Shown: positions 8,399-15,804 of the stretch, piece after piece
Layout: every line of letters starts with the position of its first letter
Position numbering within the stretch: the stretch's first letter is position 1
Assembly: GCA_016789305.1 (NCBI GenBank)
Contig: JAEURJ010000023.1
Location: 496,001-560,000, forward strand
Source of the DNA: Anaerolineales bacterium
Lineage (GTDB): Bacteria; Chloroflexota; Anaerolineae; Anaerolineales; Villigracilaceae
Length of the DNA stretch: 64,000 bases
Direction of reading: 5' to 3'
Program-made: the position numbers and the translations under genes
Notes under the pieces: generated by a model
Told to the model about the DNA's origin: nothing
What the model saw: only the letters and a program-made list of their open reading frames with translations
The model's database searches: none

Positions 8399-8854
8399 TT
8401 ATTTTGGTGGTTCAAATAGTAAGATCCGGACATCATGAAACGGCCCAAGAATAGTTGTGATTTCTCGTCTGACTTCGGGCCAGGCGAGGCCTCCGTTGTT
8501 ACATCCGAGCGCGGGAATGGCAATAGATCGAATGGATCTCTTGCAGATTTCTTTGGCAAGGGCATGAAGTCCAGACGTGATATCTTCAATCCTGCTGTTA
8601 TTGCGCCAATGACGCTTGGTAGGGAAATTGATGATGTAGTGCGGGTTTGCCGGGCTACGTGTTTCATAGACTAACATCCTGCCGGGACGAACTTCTCGCT
8701 GGTAGCAGGCGATCACATAAACTTCATAGTTGAGTGGATATCTTGTTTTGAACTGAAGGGCAATGCCCTTGCCCATCACCCCAACACAATTCACGGTGTT
8801 GACCACAGCCTCAACGTCCTCACTGAATATGTTGCCTGTTTTATATTCGATCAT
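8399..8854 (-). CDS. DarG-type macro domain protein (ADP-ribosyl hydrolase), stand-alone
   Basis: 151 residues that form only a macro domain: TGNIF, VVNTVNCVGVMGKGIALQFK (ADP-ribose loop), YIINFPTKRHWR and ALGCNNGGL. This subtype removes ADP-ribose from DNA thymidine in DarTG toxin-antitoxin systems. The usual DarG C-terminal DarT-binding domain is absent, and no DarT ADP-ribosyltransferase is adjacent. It may be an orphan antitoxin or an anti-defence factor carried by the island. Family identity is clear; the biological role is inferred. Confidence 0.85.
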   Translation of the reverse strand: MIEYKTGNIFSEDVEAVVNTVNCVGVMGKGIALQFKTRYPLNYEVYVIACYQREVRPGRMLVYETRSPANPHYIINFPTKRHWRNNSRIEDITSGLHALAKEICKRSIRSIAIPALGCNNGGLAWPEVRREITTILGPFHDVRILLFEPPK

Positions 8855-9170
8855 GTGAACTGCTCAACATATAGTTTCACTGTAGAGGCCCGGGTCGGAA
8901 GTTATCTGACTATACAGGTAAAACTAACTCTGGTCGATCATTGGCCGGCTTATTCACAAGTGTTGAGACCGGGTGTGCCGCCATTTTTTCTGCCGAGAAT
9001 GGCTTTAGCAAGGGATTGAGAGCATCTGCGGTCTGTGGCATCGGATCCAGCCATTGTTCATAGTAGTAGCTAACCGTTTCTGTTGTTGCCTTTCTCTTCG
9101 CTGGAAACCGTTTTTAGTGTAGAATATATGTTCTATTTTGTCAAGAAGGATGTAGAGTGAGAACTGTCCC
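8855..9170. other. Divergent intergenic region of macro-domain and LexA-like genes
   Basis: 316 bp with no coding frame I can support. It contains the promoters of both genes and the SOS-like operator listed at 9120-9135. Confidence 0.5.
9120..9135 (+). promoter_or_regulatory. SOS-box-like operator before LexA-type HTH gene
   Basis: TAGAATATATGTTCTA is palindromic in 7 of 8 pairs and fits the Gram-positive-type GAAC-N4-GTTC LexA box with one mismatch (GAAT-ATAT-GTTC). It lies 35 bp before the start of the winged-helix protein and overlaps a possible -10 (TAGAAT). A related sequence (13 of 16 identical) sits in the promoter spacer at 13722-13737. Confidence 0.55.
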
Positions 9171-9413
9171 ATGAAAAATGTTCGTATGTATCCAAACAAG
9201 AGACCTAGAATCATGGCTGCCATCCACAAATATGTAGCTATCCACGATGGCTATTCTCCAAGTGTGCGAGACCTGATGGAATTGACGGGAACTACGTCAT
9301 CGTCATTGATTGTTCATCATCTTAGGGTGTTGGAGCAACAAGGAAGGGTCAAGCGATATCCGGGATTGGCGCGTAGTATTCGGATCCTCGAGAAGACTTC
9401 TGTGAAGAAGTGA
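9171..9413 (+). CDS. LexA-type winged-helix DNA-binding protein without peptidase domain
   Basis: 80 residues corresponding to the LexA N-terminal domain only: IMAAIHKYVAIHDGYSPSVRDL, a TGTTSSSLIVHHLRVLEQQG recognition helix and RYPGLARSIRIL. Full LexA is about 200 residues with a self-cleaving S24 domain, which is missing here, so this repressor could not be relieved by RecA-stimulated autocleavage. It may compete with host LexA at the same boxes. Its 3' end overlaps the PolB gene tail-to-tail by 65 bp. The operator at 9120-9135 suggests autoregulation. Confidence 0.75.
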   Translation: MKNVRMYPNKRPRIMAAIHKYVAIHDGYSPSVRDLMELTGTTSSSLIVHHLRVLEQQGRVKRYPGLARSIRILEKTSVKK

Positions 9414-11844
9414 TATCTGTCTCTAAGTTTTCATCAAGGTCTGACAATAGGCCGGCTCCCTCACGGCGGGCGTGAATATCAATGGCTGCATTGGAACTTG
9501 GGCCACTCGCGCTGCCTTTTGCTAATAGGGCTACACTCAGAAACTCAATATCATCACCTTCACTCTTTTTCGCCCCATCAGGTGTTGGCCAAACTCTAGT
9601 TACATCGATACCCACGAGTGTAGGAGCTTGGACACTTGCAAAGAGTGGCAATTCCATATTACCCATGTAAGCCCAATCCTCGGGTAACACATACGTAGCA
9701 CCGCCTAGCCAACCTCGGATTACTTCCTCGCTCACGCCAATGGGTTGCAACAACTCATATGTCGCGCGAATCACAAGTTCCATATATTTTCGAACATCAA
9801 CCATGTTTGAGCATAGCTGGTCAGCTAGATCCCAGGGATACGAGCCACCCGCGTTGCGGGTGAGCAAATAGCGTACAATGCGCCCCATTCCCATTTTTCG
9901 GCCAGCTGCCTGCAATTGTTTTGCCGCCCGGACTACAACGGAAGAAACTTTATACTCGTTCAGTTCGCGACTCAACTTGCGTGTGATGACCAGTTGATCA
10001 AGCGGTATTTTGCCATTCTGCAGATCATCACAGCATTCGCGAATAAGATTGATCACATTTGGCACATGCCAGGCCAGGCGGTCCGGATCCTTTTCAAGTC
10101 CCATCAAACCCATTGCATCGCGCTGTAGGCTGGCGACAAAAGGACATGTGTCACGGCGGCGCAATGCCAAACCGCGGACCTTGAAATCATCTTCGGAATT
10201 CAGACCATAATACCGATGCGCAACCCGTCTCTTCGGATTTTTCCGTGAAGCGACGAATGCCATCCATGAATAGACGCCTCCGCCATCCAGGCTGAGTCGA
10301 AGTTTGGTTTTAGCCTCGATCGCATCGATTACAGGCTTGATATCTGCTTTGGTGCAGGCACCTTCACGGGTTAGAAATAGGCTGTCTACGCACATATATA
10401 GAACAGTAAACCCATGTGCTTCGGCGATTTCCTTTGCATCGAGGAGAGTTCGCCGTCCAAGGAAGGCAAGTGCCTCATAGGCTGGAAGACGACCAAAGAT
10501 CGCATTCGCAAAGGCCAGGCGACCATTTGAAACCACACCCAGATCTTTGATTGCATCGGCTCGGTCAATGTATCGCGCTCGTTCAGGGTGTACTTCCGGT
10601 AGACTCTCTGCCTTTTCTTGTAGTCTCATCCGTTTATCGCGCATTGGCTCCAGCGTCTCAGGGATAAGTCCTCGTTTCCGTGAGACTTTCAAGCCAGTGC
10701 CTGGGATCAGGATTGCATCTTTTTCTTTGACACCCACTGTTTCTGGTGAAAGATTATCTCGAATCATAAGTGACGGGTACATCATGAAGAAGTCGATCAC
10801 AAAAACATTCTTGTGCAATCCAGGTGGCCCAACATCAATAAGCCCGCCTCGATCAAGCAAGAATAACTGACGCCACGTCTTCGGTGTCTCGCCCTTCTGA
10901 TACTGATACGGCACCATTACATTCCAACGCAGAGCCGTTAGTACCTGCATCGCAGAAATACCCGCGCCGGCTGACCGCCTTGCTGATTCTTGGATGGGAA
11001 TACCAGTAATTTGCGCTAGCTCCATCGCTCCATCGAAGCCGTACTTATGATAGTTACTGCAGTTCATGGTGTCGATATGAGATCGACCTAGCAGATGTAC
11101 TTGTTTGTCACGATGATGAGCCTGCCCATAGGTATGAAACTTGGTTTCTCCTTTGTGCACCACATCGCGAAAATAGTCGCGGTTCGGGCGAAAAGGAATT
11201 CCAGTCTCCTGAGATACTTTGGCCAAGTAATCGAATAGCCATTTATCCCCATACTCTGTAATGATCATATCTGGATTGTATTTATTCAGAACGTCGTTCA
11301 CAAAATCAAGAACTTTCCGCGGCTCATCGAGCTGGAGTTTGTAGTCGAAACCCTCATATTTCACTTGTAAAAATTTTGGGGCACGACGAGACGGATCCAC
11401 ATCCGGCTTCATGAAAAGGGTACGAAGCGGTGGTCGAGCAGGGTCAATGTCCCATCTGGAATCCAATGGCTCGATTGTCTGAACATAGACCCCATTCACT
11501 GTTAATTTGCAACGTGCAAAGGGAAAGAGATTAAATGCAGCCCAATATCGCAGATATAGCTCTGTATCTACGTCATAATAAGTCAGATCGGGAAATGCTT
11601 CCTTTGCCTCATAGAACACCTCCTTCAAGGCATCAAAGGCGTCAAACTTGGCTTCTAGAATGTCATCGCGCGTTCCATCGTAGAGATCAGTCCCTTTTAC
11701 ACGCGCTAACTGAACTCCTTTGGGCTTCAGAAACTTCCATAGGTCGTAAAGGCTCTCAGATGGCCCGCGGACATGGAAAGCTACTGTGAATTCCTGTCGA
11801 AAGGATCGACGGCGTCCATCGTCGCATAATACCCAAATAATCAC
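9349..11844 (-). CDS. Family-B DNA polymerase
   Basis: 831 residues with GTG start (IIWVLCDDG...). Motif A is VIDFFMMYPSLM (about 349-360). Motif B is represented by the lysine helix IKDLGVVSNGRLAFANAIFGR (about 432-452). Motif C is MCVDSLFL (about 484-491), where the usual D-T-D-S is C-V-D-S, a form I associate with some archaeal and bacterial PolB homologues. The N-terminal exonuclease region (LRTLFMKPDVD, EYGDKWLFDYL) lacks a clear D-x-E, so proofreading is doubtful. It is last in a minus-strand run after a RecA-like gene and a 109-residue gene, which suggests specialised, perhaps translesion, synthesis rather than replication. Confidence 0.85.
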   Translation of the reverse strand: MIIWVLCDDGRRRSFRQEFTVAFHVRGPSESLYDLWKFLKPKGVQLARVKGTDLYDGTRDDILEAKFDAFDALKEVFYEAKEAFPDLTYYDVDTELYLRYWAAFNLFPFARCKLTVNGVYVQTIEPLDSRWDIDPARPPLRTLFMKPDVDPSRRAPKFLQVKYEGFDYKLQLDEPRKVLDFVNDVLNKYNPDMIITEYGDKWLFDYLAKVSQETGIPFRPNRDYFRDVVHKGETKFHTYGQAHHRDKQVHLLGRSHIDTMNCSNYHKYGFDGAMELAQITGIPIQESARRSAGAGISAMQVLTALRWNVMVPYQYQKGETPKTWRQLFLLDRGGLIDVGPPGLHKNVFVIDFFMMYPSLMIRDNLSPETVGVKEKDAILIPGTGLKVSRKRGLIPETLEPMRDKRMRLQEKAESLPEVHPERARYIDRADAIKDLGVVSNGRLAFANAIFGRLPAYEALAFLGRRTLLDAKEIAEAHGFTVLYMCVDSLFLTREGACTKADIKPVIDAIEAKTKLRLSLDGGGVYSWMAFVASRKNPKRRVAHRYYGLNSEDDFKVRGLALRRRDTCPFVASLQRDAMGLMGLEKDPDRLAWHVPNVINLIRECCDDLQNGKIPLDQLVITRKLSRELNEYKVSSVVVRAAKQLQAAGRKMGMGRIVRYLLTRNAGGSYPWDLADQLCSNMVDVRKYMELVIRATYELLQPIGVSEEVIRGWLGGATYVLPEDWAYMGNMELPLFASVQAPTLVGIDVTRVWPTPDGAKKSEGDDIEFLSVALLAKGSASGPSSNAAIDIHARREGAGLLSDLDENLETDITSSQKSSRGSEYYAPIPDIA

Positions 11845-11897
11845 GCCTTTTTCTGGATGAGCGTAGACATCCAGAATCCAGCCGCTAATTGTTTCGA

Positions 11898-12227
11898 TTA
11901 TCTACCTACCTTCATCAGGCCCGTACCGTTCTGCTCAGCAAGTTGTTCTTGCAAAACAATAATGCGCGTAAAGGCTTCCACAATCATGCTCGCATACATG
12001 AGATCGATTGGATGCAATGTGTCGAGGGTTGCAACTCTGTCGTCTTTATCGGTGACATCATTTTCCTCGGAACTGGCGTTTGCAATCGCAGTACGGTAAT
12101 TTACAAGCGAGTTCATCATTTCATCGAAACCCAGCTGTTCGTTGCCGTGCAAAGCACGACGCAGGGGCTTCAACTTTTTTTCAAGGTCTTGAATTAATTG
12201 TGTAGTCGCGAGAATACTAGCGCCCAT
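11898..12227 (-). CDS. Small helical protein between RecA-like and PolB genes
   Basis: 109 residues, family not recognized. It is mostly helical (QLIQDLEKKLKPLRRALHG; LMYASMIVEAFTRIIVLQEQLAEQ) with a short acidic middle (SSEENDVTDKDD). It is 2 bp downstream of the RecA-like gene and 53 bp upstream of PolB, all in the same direction. By position it could be an adaptor linking the two. Confidence 0.65.
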   Translation of the reverse strand: MGASILATTQLIQDLEKKLKPLRRALHGNEQLGFDEMMNSLVNYRTAIANASSEENDVTDKDDRVATLDTLHPIDLMYASMIVEAFTRIIVLQEQLAEQNGTGLMKVGR

Positions 12228-12229
12228 AA

Positions 12230-12775
12230 CTACATCAGGCCAAGTTGTACGGCCTTCCTCCTTTCCGTTTCAATTTTCAGCACTTGATCGGCCACCCACT
12301 CAAGCTCAGGAAAGAACTTCCCAAAATCCTTCCCTTCTCCATCGCGAACGATCAGATTTACGCGGCGAACTTGGGCCAGCGCCTTCGCCCTGCGCAAACA
12401 CCTTTGGAAAACCTGATAACGATCTTCCAGCCAAATATCTTCGTCAGTGAAAGTGAAGAGGAAATCCGTAATAAATAAAGGCATGGATGCCTTGTCTGTC
12501 CTTCCAAGGATTTCTGCAAGCTGGAAACATGATGGCGCACGCATCAATCGGTTCTCTTCAAATAAGACTTTGATATCAACCACTCTTCTTCGACGCAGGA
12601 TATTCCAAGCTTCATAGGCTGGGACACGGCGAGAATAGCCAGCGATGAAAGAAAATCGATCATCCATAAGACATTCAGCGAGTAGCTCAGCTACTCCCGT
12701 CCCGTTGGTTGTCAGGACAACAACTAGCCCAGGTGTGTGAGCCGGCTGATCCAATAATTCGGTAAGATGCTTCAT
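12230..12775 (-). CDS. Degenerate RecA-superfamily protein (ImuA/RadB-like by context)
   Basis: 181 residues. The N terminus LVVVLTTNGTGVAELLAECL sits where a Walker A would be but lacks the G-K-T/S core. A Walker-B-like strand (SMPLFITDFLFTF) is followed by a helix and a strand (RRVNLIVRD) in the order typical of short RecA-fold proteins such as ImuA, SulA or RadB. The C terminus is basic and helical. Together with the polymerase downstream it recalls ImuA-polymerase cassettes, in which a RecA-like protein supports error-prone synthesis. The fold assignment is moderate; function is inferred from context. Confidence 0.5.
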   Translation of the reverse strand: MKHLTELLDQPAHTPGLVVVLTTNGTGVAELLAECLMDDRFSFIAGYSRRVPAYEAWNILRRRRVVDIKVLFEENRLMRAPSCFQLAEILGRTDKASMPLFITDFLFTFTDEDIWLEDRYQVFQRCLRRAKALAQVRRVNLIVRDGEGKDFGKFFPELEWVADQVLKIETERRKAVQLGLM

Positions 12776-12807
12776 TCGGCCATAATAGTGGGCTTTTAAC
12801 TTAAAAT

Positions 12808-12886
12808 AAATATGCCGACAAGCATATTTGTCGGCATATTTTTCGGCCTATTGGCTTAAAAACAAAATAGGCCGCTCGGCCTATTT
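12808..12886 (-). terminator. Tandem stem-loops between LuxR-like and RecA-like genes
   Basis: Reading the minus strand, AAATAGGCCG/CGGCCTATTT overlaps the LuxR-like stop codon and is followed by TGTTTTT, a classic terminator. A second perfect hairpin (AATATGCCGACAA / TTGTCGGCATATT, 12809-12840) follows, ahead of TATTTTAAG. The CGGCCTATT unit occurs three times (12844, 12866 inverted, 12877). The second palindrome could also be an operator for the RecA-like/PolB genes. Confidence 0.6.
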
Positions 12887-13564
12887 GTAATTTTTGATAC
12901 GAGGTAAGGGCGTAGGGGAGAGCATACGAATATCCCACCAACTTTCAAAATCCCAATCTCGAAATAAAAACTTGAGAGCATGACGGTCTGGCATCTGAAA
13001 TTTTTCTAAAATTGCCTCCACGTGGTTTTTTGCTGTGCCAAAAGCAATCCCCAAGGTCTTGGCGATTTGGGGATTAGACTGCCACATGCAGATCAGGGCC
13101 ACCACTTCCTTATGGCGGGGGGATAGGGACTTCCAAAGAGATAAAATATCTAGTTCAAGTTCCTTTTCTCTATCAAACCCTATTGAAATATCCGTCGATA
13201 AGATCCGCCCATCCTGTAAAGTAGGCGCGTCTGATTCAAAGTCAGGAATTCCAAGTTCTGCTTCCTGCTCAACCAGATACTCGTATTCCTCATAAAGAAG
13301 ACTATGATCCTCATGAAATTCGACATACTCAACTGGAACCGATGCAGTATCCAGTTCAAAAGGCACAGAATCATCCTCTGTGTCCAAATCATCGTCGTTA
13401 AAAAACCCAAGATCTGTTCGCCTGAGATCCCCAACTATATGAAACGGCTTATGAGACACCATTCTAGTGGTATCTACTGATGCATCGTCGTTTTCCTTGT
13501 CCTCAAAAAGATAATGCAAGTGAGGAGGAAGAAGACGACGCCTCCACTCTTTTCCATCTGCCAT
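12881..13564 (-). CDS. LuxR-type HTH transcriptional regulator with acidic N-terminal part
   Basis: 227 residues. The C-terminal 70 residues form a LuxR/sigma-region-4-like HTH (LSPRHKEVVALICMWQSNPQIAKTLGIAFGTAKNHVEAILEKF). The first 140 residues are unusually acidic (DDDLDTEDDSVPFELD; EEYEYLVEQEAELG) and match no sensor domain I know. It is transcribed from a near-consensus promoter at 13715-13744 whose spacer holds an SOS-like operator. It may activate the polymerase cassette directly downstream. Confidence 0.7.
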   Translation of the reverse strand: MADGKEWRRRLLPPHLHYLFEDKENDDASVDTTRMVSHKPFHIVGDLRRTDLGFFNDDDLDTEDDSVPFELDTASVPVEYVEFHEDHSLLYEEYEYLVEQEAELGIPDFESDAPTLQDGRILSTDISIGFDREKELELDILSLWKSLSPRHKEVVALICMWQSNPQIAKTLGIAFGTAKNHVEAILEKFQMPDRHALKFLFRDWDFESWWDIRMLSPTPLPRIKNYK

Positions 13565-13714
13565 GTGGAACCTCAGAATACCTAATAGAATTTCGTCTAA
13601 AGGTCTCTTGGGTGCTTATCTCACATGGAAAGGATCAAGTACACATTCAGTTTACCCAGGAGGATTATGTAGTATCCGCTTCATCCAAAGTCGCCAGATA
13701 AACCTTGGGCCGGG

Positions 13715-13744
13715 AGTATAATAGAACAAATGTACTAGTGTCAA
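13715..13744 (-). promoter_or_regulatory. Promoter with operator in its spacer, for the LuxR-like gene
   Basis: Minus strand: TTGACA at 13744-13739, an 18-bp spacer, TATACT at 13720-13715. The palindrome-like TAGAACAAATGTACTA (13722-13737) fills the spacer and matches the 9120 operator at 13 of 16 positions. Binding there would occlude RNA polymerase. The leader to the LuxR-like start is about 145 bases. Confidence 0.6.
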
Positions 13745-13805
13745 GGGTCGGGGATTAGAAAATGCAAGATCTGAAAATATCCAAATCCCGGATGAAAATC
13801 CAAAA

Positions 13806-14180
13806 CTAATGTTTTGAGGGTGGTTTGAATTTCTCAAGGTGTTCTCTAAGCACTTGTTCTGCTTCTTGGCGCGTTAGATTCTTTAAAGTAATAGTCGACC
13901 CATCGTCAAAATGGAGCTGCACTTCTGCGTTTGCGTAGAGTTCGCCTAAGTCTTTATAGAGCGTATACAAGGCTGAGAATGCTCCTAAGGAAGTCCCAGT
14001 CAGGATAATACCACTCAGCAGCGTAACGAGGCTCCGGGTTGATGGCCGTTTTACTTGCTCAAGTTTGAGATTCAGTTCGGGTAGATTACCCAACTCGCTT
14101 AAGAACCGATCTGTTGCCTTGTTAAACTGAATTTCAGAGGATGGATCTAAGTTTTCAATCGATATTTCTAGAGAGTACAT
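13806..14180 (-). CDS. EACC1-like effector-associated membrane protein
   Basis: 124 residues from the ATG at 14180, chosen because AAGGAG lies seven bases upstream. A short N-terminal strand-helix region (YSLEISIENL) and a polar helix are followed by one TM segment (LVTLLSGIILTGTSLGAFSALY). The C-terminal beta unit (VQLHFDDGSTITLKNLTRQEAEQVLREH) is the pattern of effector-associated constant component 1. EACC1 genes accompany caspase- or trypsin-like effectors in bacterial conflict systems; a caspase-like gene lies just upstream. Assignment rests on pattern recognition and context. Confidence 0.55.
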   Translation of the reverse strand: MYSLEISIENLDPSSEIQFNKATDRFLSELGNLPELNLKLEQVKRPSTRSLVTLLSGIILTGTSLGAFSALYTLYKDLGELYANAEVQLHFDDGSTITLKNLTRQEAEQVLREHLEKFKPPSKH

Positions 14181-14384
14181 GAAGCAGCTCCTTATCCGAA
14201 GTATATATCTGCAAGCCAATCAACTATCTTTCGGCTTCCTTGCAGAACGGGGATAACCCATAGCTATCATAAATCAGGGAAATAGAACAATATGATTAAA
14301 GATGATACGAAATGCACAGAACTTCAATTTGTATATCTTGGTTGCGCTCCTCACTGAGATCTACTCCCTCAACTATCTATCCCA

Positions 14385-15665
14385 TTATCCCTGCCGGACA
14401 GCGCGTACGTAGCATCTACCGCCGTTCATTTTGTCGCGATTGCAGAAACCATCAACAAAATGAACGAACCACGCGATTTCAGAGTTTGCAAGGTCCGCTG
14501 TCCAGATCCAACGCTGTCTTCTATCGAAAACGGGATTGATATGCAGCTTATCAATCTCAGGTTGGGCCTCCATCAGGCTCATTGCCTCCTCCAAAGTGGG
14601 AAGACGCCAATCTGTGTAGCCGTCGTTTTCTTCTCGATTCAGCTCAACAATATATGCCTTGCTCTCACTATACGACATCGGATTGACTGAACCTGCCTGT
14701 TGCCACATTAGACCCGTTATATGATCGTAAACGATCCTACCATCTTGTTTTAGCTCGTAGGTATGTTTTATTCCCGAAGAACGTTTATTCCAACCGCTGT
14801 CAAAGAACCCATGGTTTCTCAGCATCGCTTTTGCTTGAGTATCGCTTATAACCTCCGGATAACTCCGTAAGGAGTATGGAGATGGAAAGATCAAAGACGA
14901 ATTAGCAACGGTTCCTTGATTCGAAGACGGAATAAAGTAGAAATCACCGCCAATAAGCGAAGATGATTCCCACGGAATCTGGCGGCCATTTGTCTTATTT
15001 ATGACCGATTCACGCACTCGCCTGAAAACGCTTTCGATTTGCAAACCCGGTACCTGAATATATTTCATGAGTGCTTCGGTATACGGACTATTGCGAGCGT
15101 CTCCATCTTCAGCAACAGTGTCAGGAGCTGTTGAGTAGGCTATGTATGTACCTATCGGCGCCTCCGTTTGGGCGTTGATGCCGGCAAGTCCTCTACCGGA
15201 CCCGGAACGGAATCTCTGTTCGTACGGATTGTCCCTGCAGGCATCTAGAATAATGATATTCATGCGACTCTTGGCTTCTTCCAGGGTCTGTAGCAGAAAA
15301 GATAGTTCCATCGACTGGTATGTGACCTGTGCTTCATTTTTGGGCTGAGCGTCAATTGGTATCAGGTAATTCTTACCCTTCGCTTGAATTCCATGACCAG
15401 CATAATAAAACAAACCGACTTCTCGCCCGTAGAGGCACTTGCCATATTCTGAGATTGCATCGTGCATCTCGTTCCTTTTCAGGTCCTGCGAGAATTGCAC
15501 GTCAAAAGCGAGAGTTCTGAGCACGCTCGCCATATCGGCAGCATCATTTGCGGGATTCCTCAGAGGTTTTTTTTCATAGAGGCTGTTGCCTATGACAAGC
15601 GCTACTTTGCTTTCAGAATGCGAATCGGAGTTATCAGATGTGAGTAGATTGTGTGTGCGGGTCAT
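14385..15665 (-). CDS. Caspase-like peptidase (C14) with C-terminal Lcl/DUF1566 domain
   Basis: 426 residues. The peptidase domain spans about 18-245, with VALVIGNSLY, catalytic His in FYYAGHGIQ (His91) and catalytic Cys in LDACRDNPY (Cys143), plus the specificity-pocket stretch TAPDTVAEDG. A C-terminal Lcl/DUF1566 domain follows (VYDHITGLMWQQ, WRLPTLEEAMSL, RWIWTADL, CYVRAVRQG), a lectin/FGE-like module often fused to effectors. Such metacaspase-like proteins cleave after basic residues and are linked to programmed cell death. It is followed by the EACC1-like gene and lies about 140 bp after the MYG1-like/PP2C/kinase/vWA run. Confidence 0.85.
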   Translation of the reverse strand: MTRTHNLLTSDNSDSHSESKVALVIGNSLYEKKPLRNPANDAADMASVLRTLAFDVQFSQDLKRNEMHDAISEYGKCLYGREVGLFYYAGHGIQAKGKNYLIPIDAQPKNEAQVTYQSMELSFLLQTLEEAKSRMNIIILDACRDNPYEQRFRSGSGRGLAGINAQTEAPIGTYIAYSTAPDTVAEDGDARNSPYTEALMKYIQVPGLQIESVFRRVRESVINKTNGRQIPWESSSLIGGDFYFIPSSNQGTVANSSLIFPSPYSLRSYPEVISDTQAKAMLRNHGFFDSGWNKRSSGIKHTYELKQDGRIVYDHITGLMWQQAGSVNPMSYSESKAYIVELNREENDGYTDWRLPTLEEAMSLMEAQPEIDKLHINPVFDRRQRWIWTADLANSEIAWFVHFVDGFCNRDKMNGGRCYVRAVRQG

Positions 15666-15804
15666 AGCATAGAGGTGTCTATATTTTGTTATCTATCTCT
15701 GTTGGCAGCAAGCTAATTGGTTCGTGTTGCCACTGACTTGAAAATACCATGCAGATAGAGATTCGCATATTCGCAGGAACGATGCCGTAGCAGAAAATCC
15801 CTTT

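Noticed and set aside
9349..11844. Casposon (PolB plus Cas1) interpretation
   Set aside because: No Cas1 homologue or terminal inverted repeats are visible; PolB sits with RecA-like and LexA-type genes instead.
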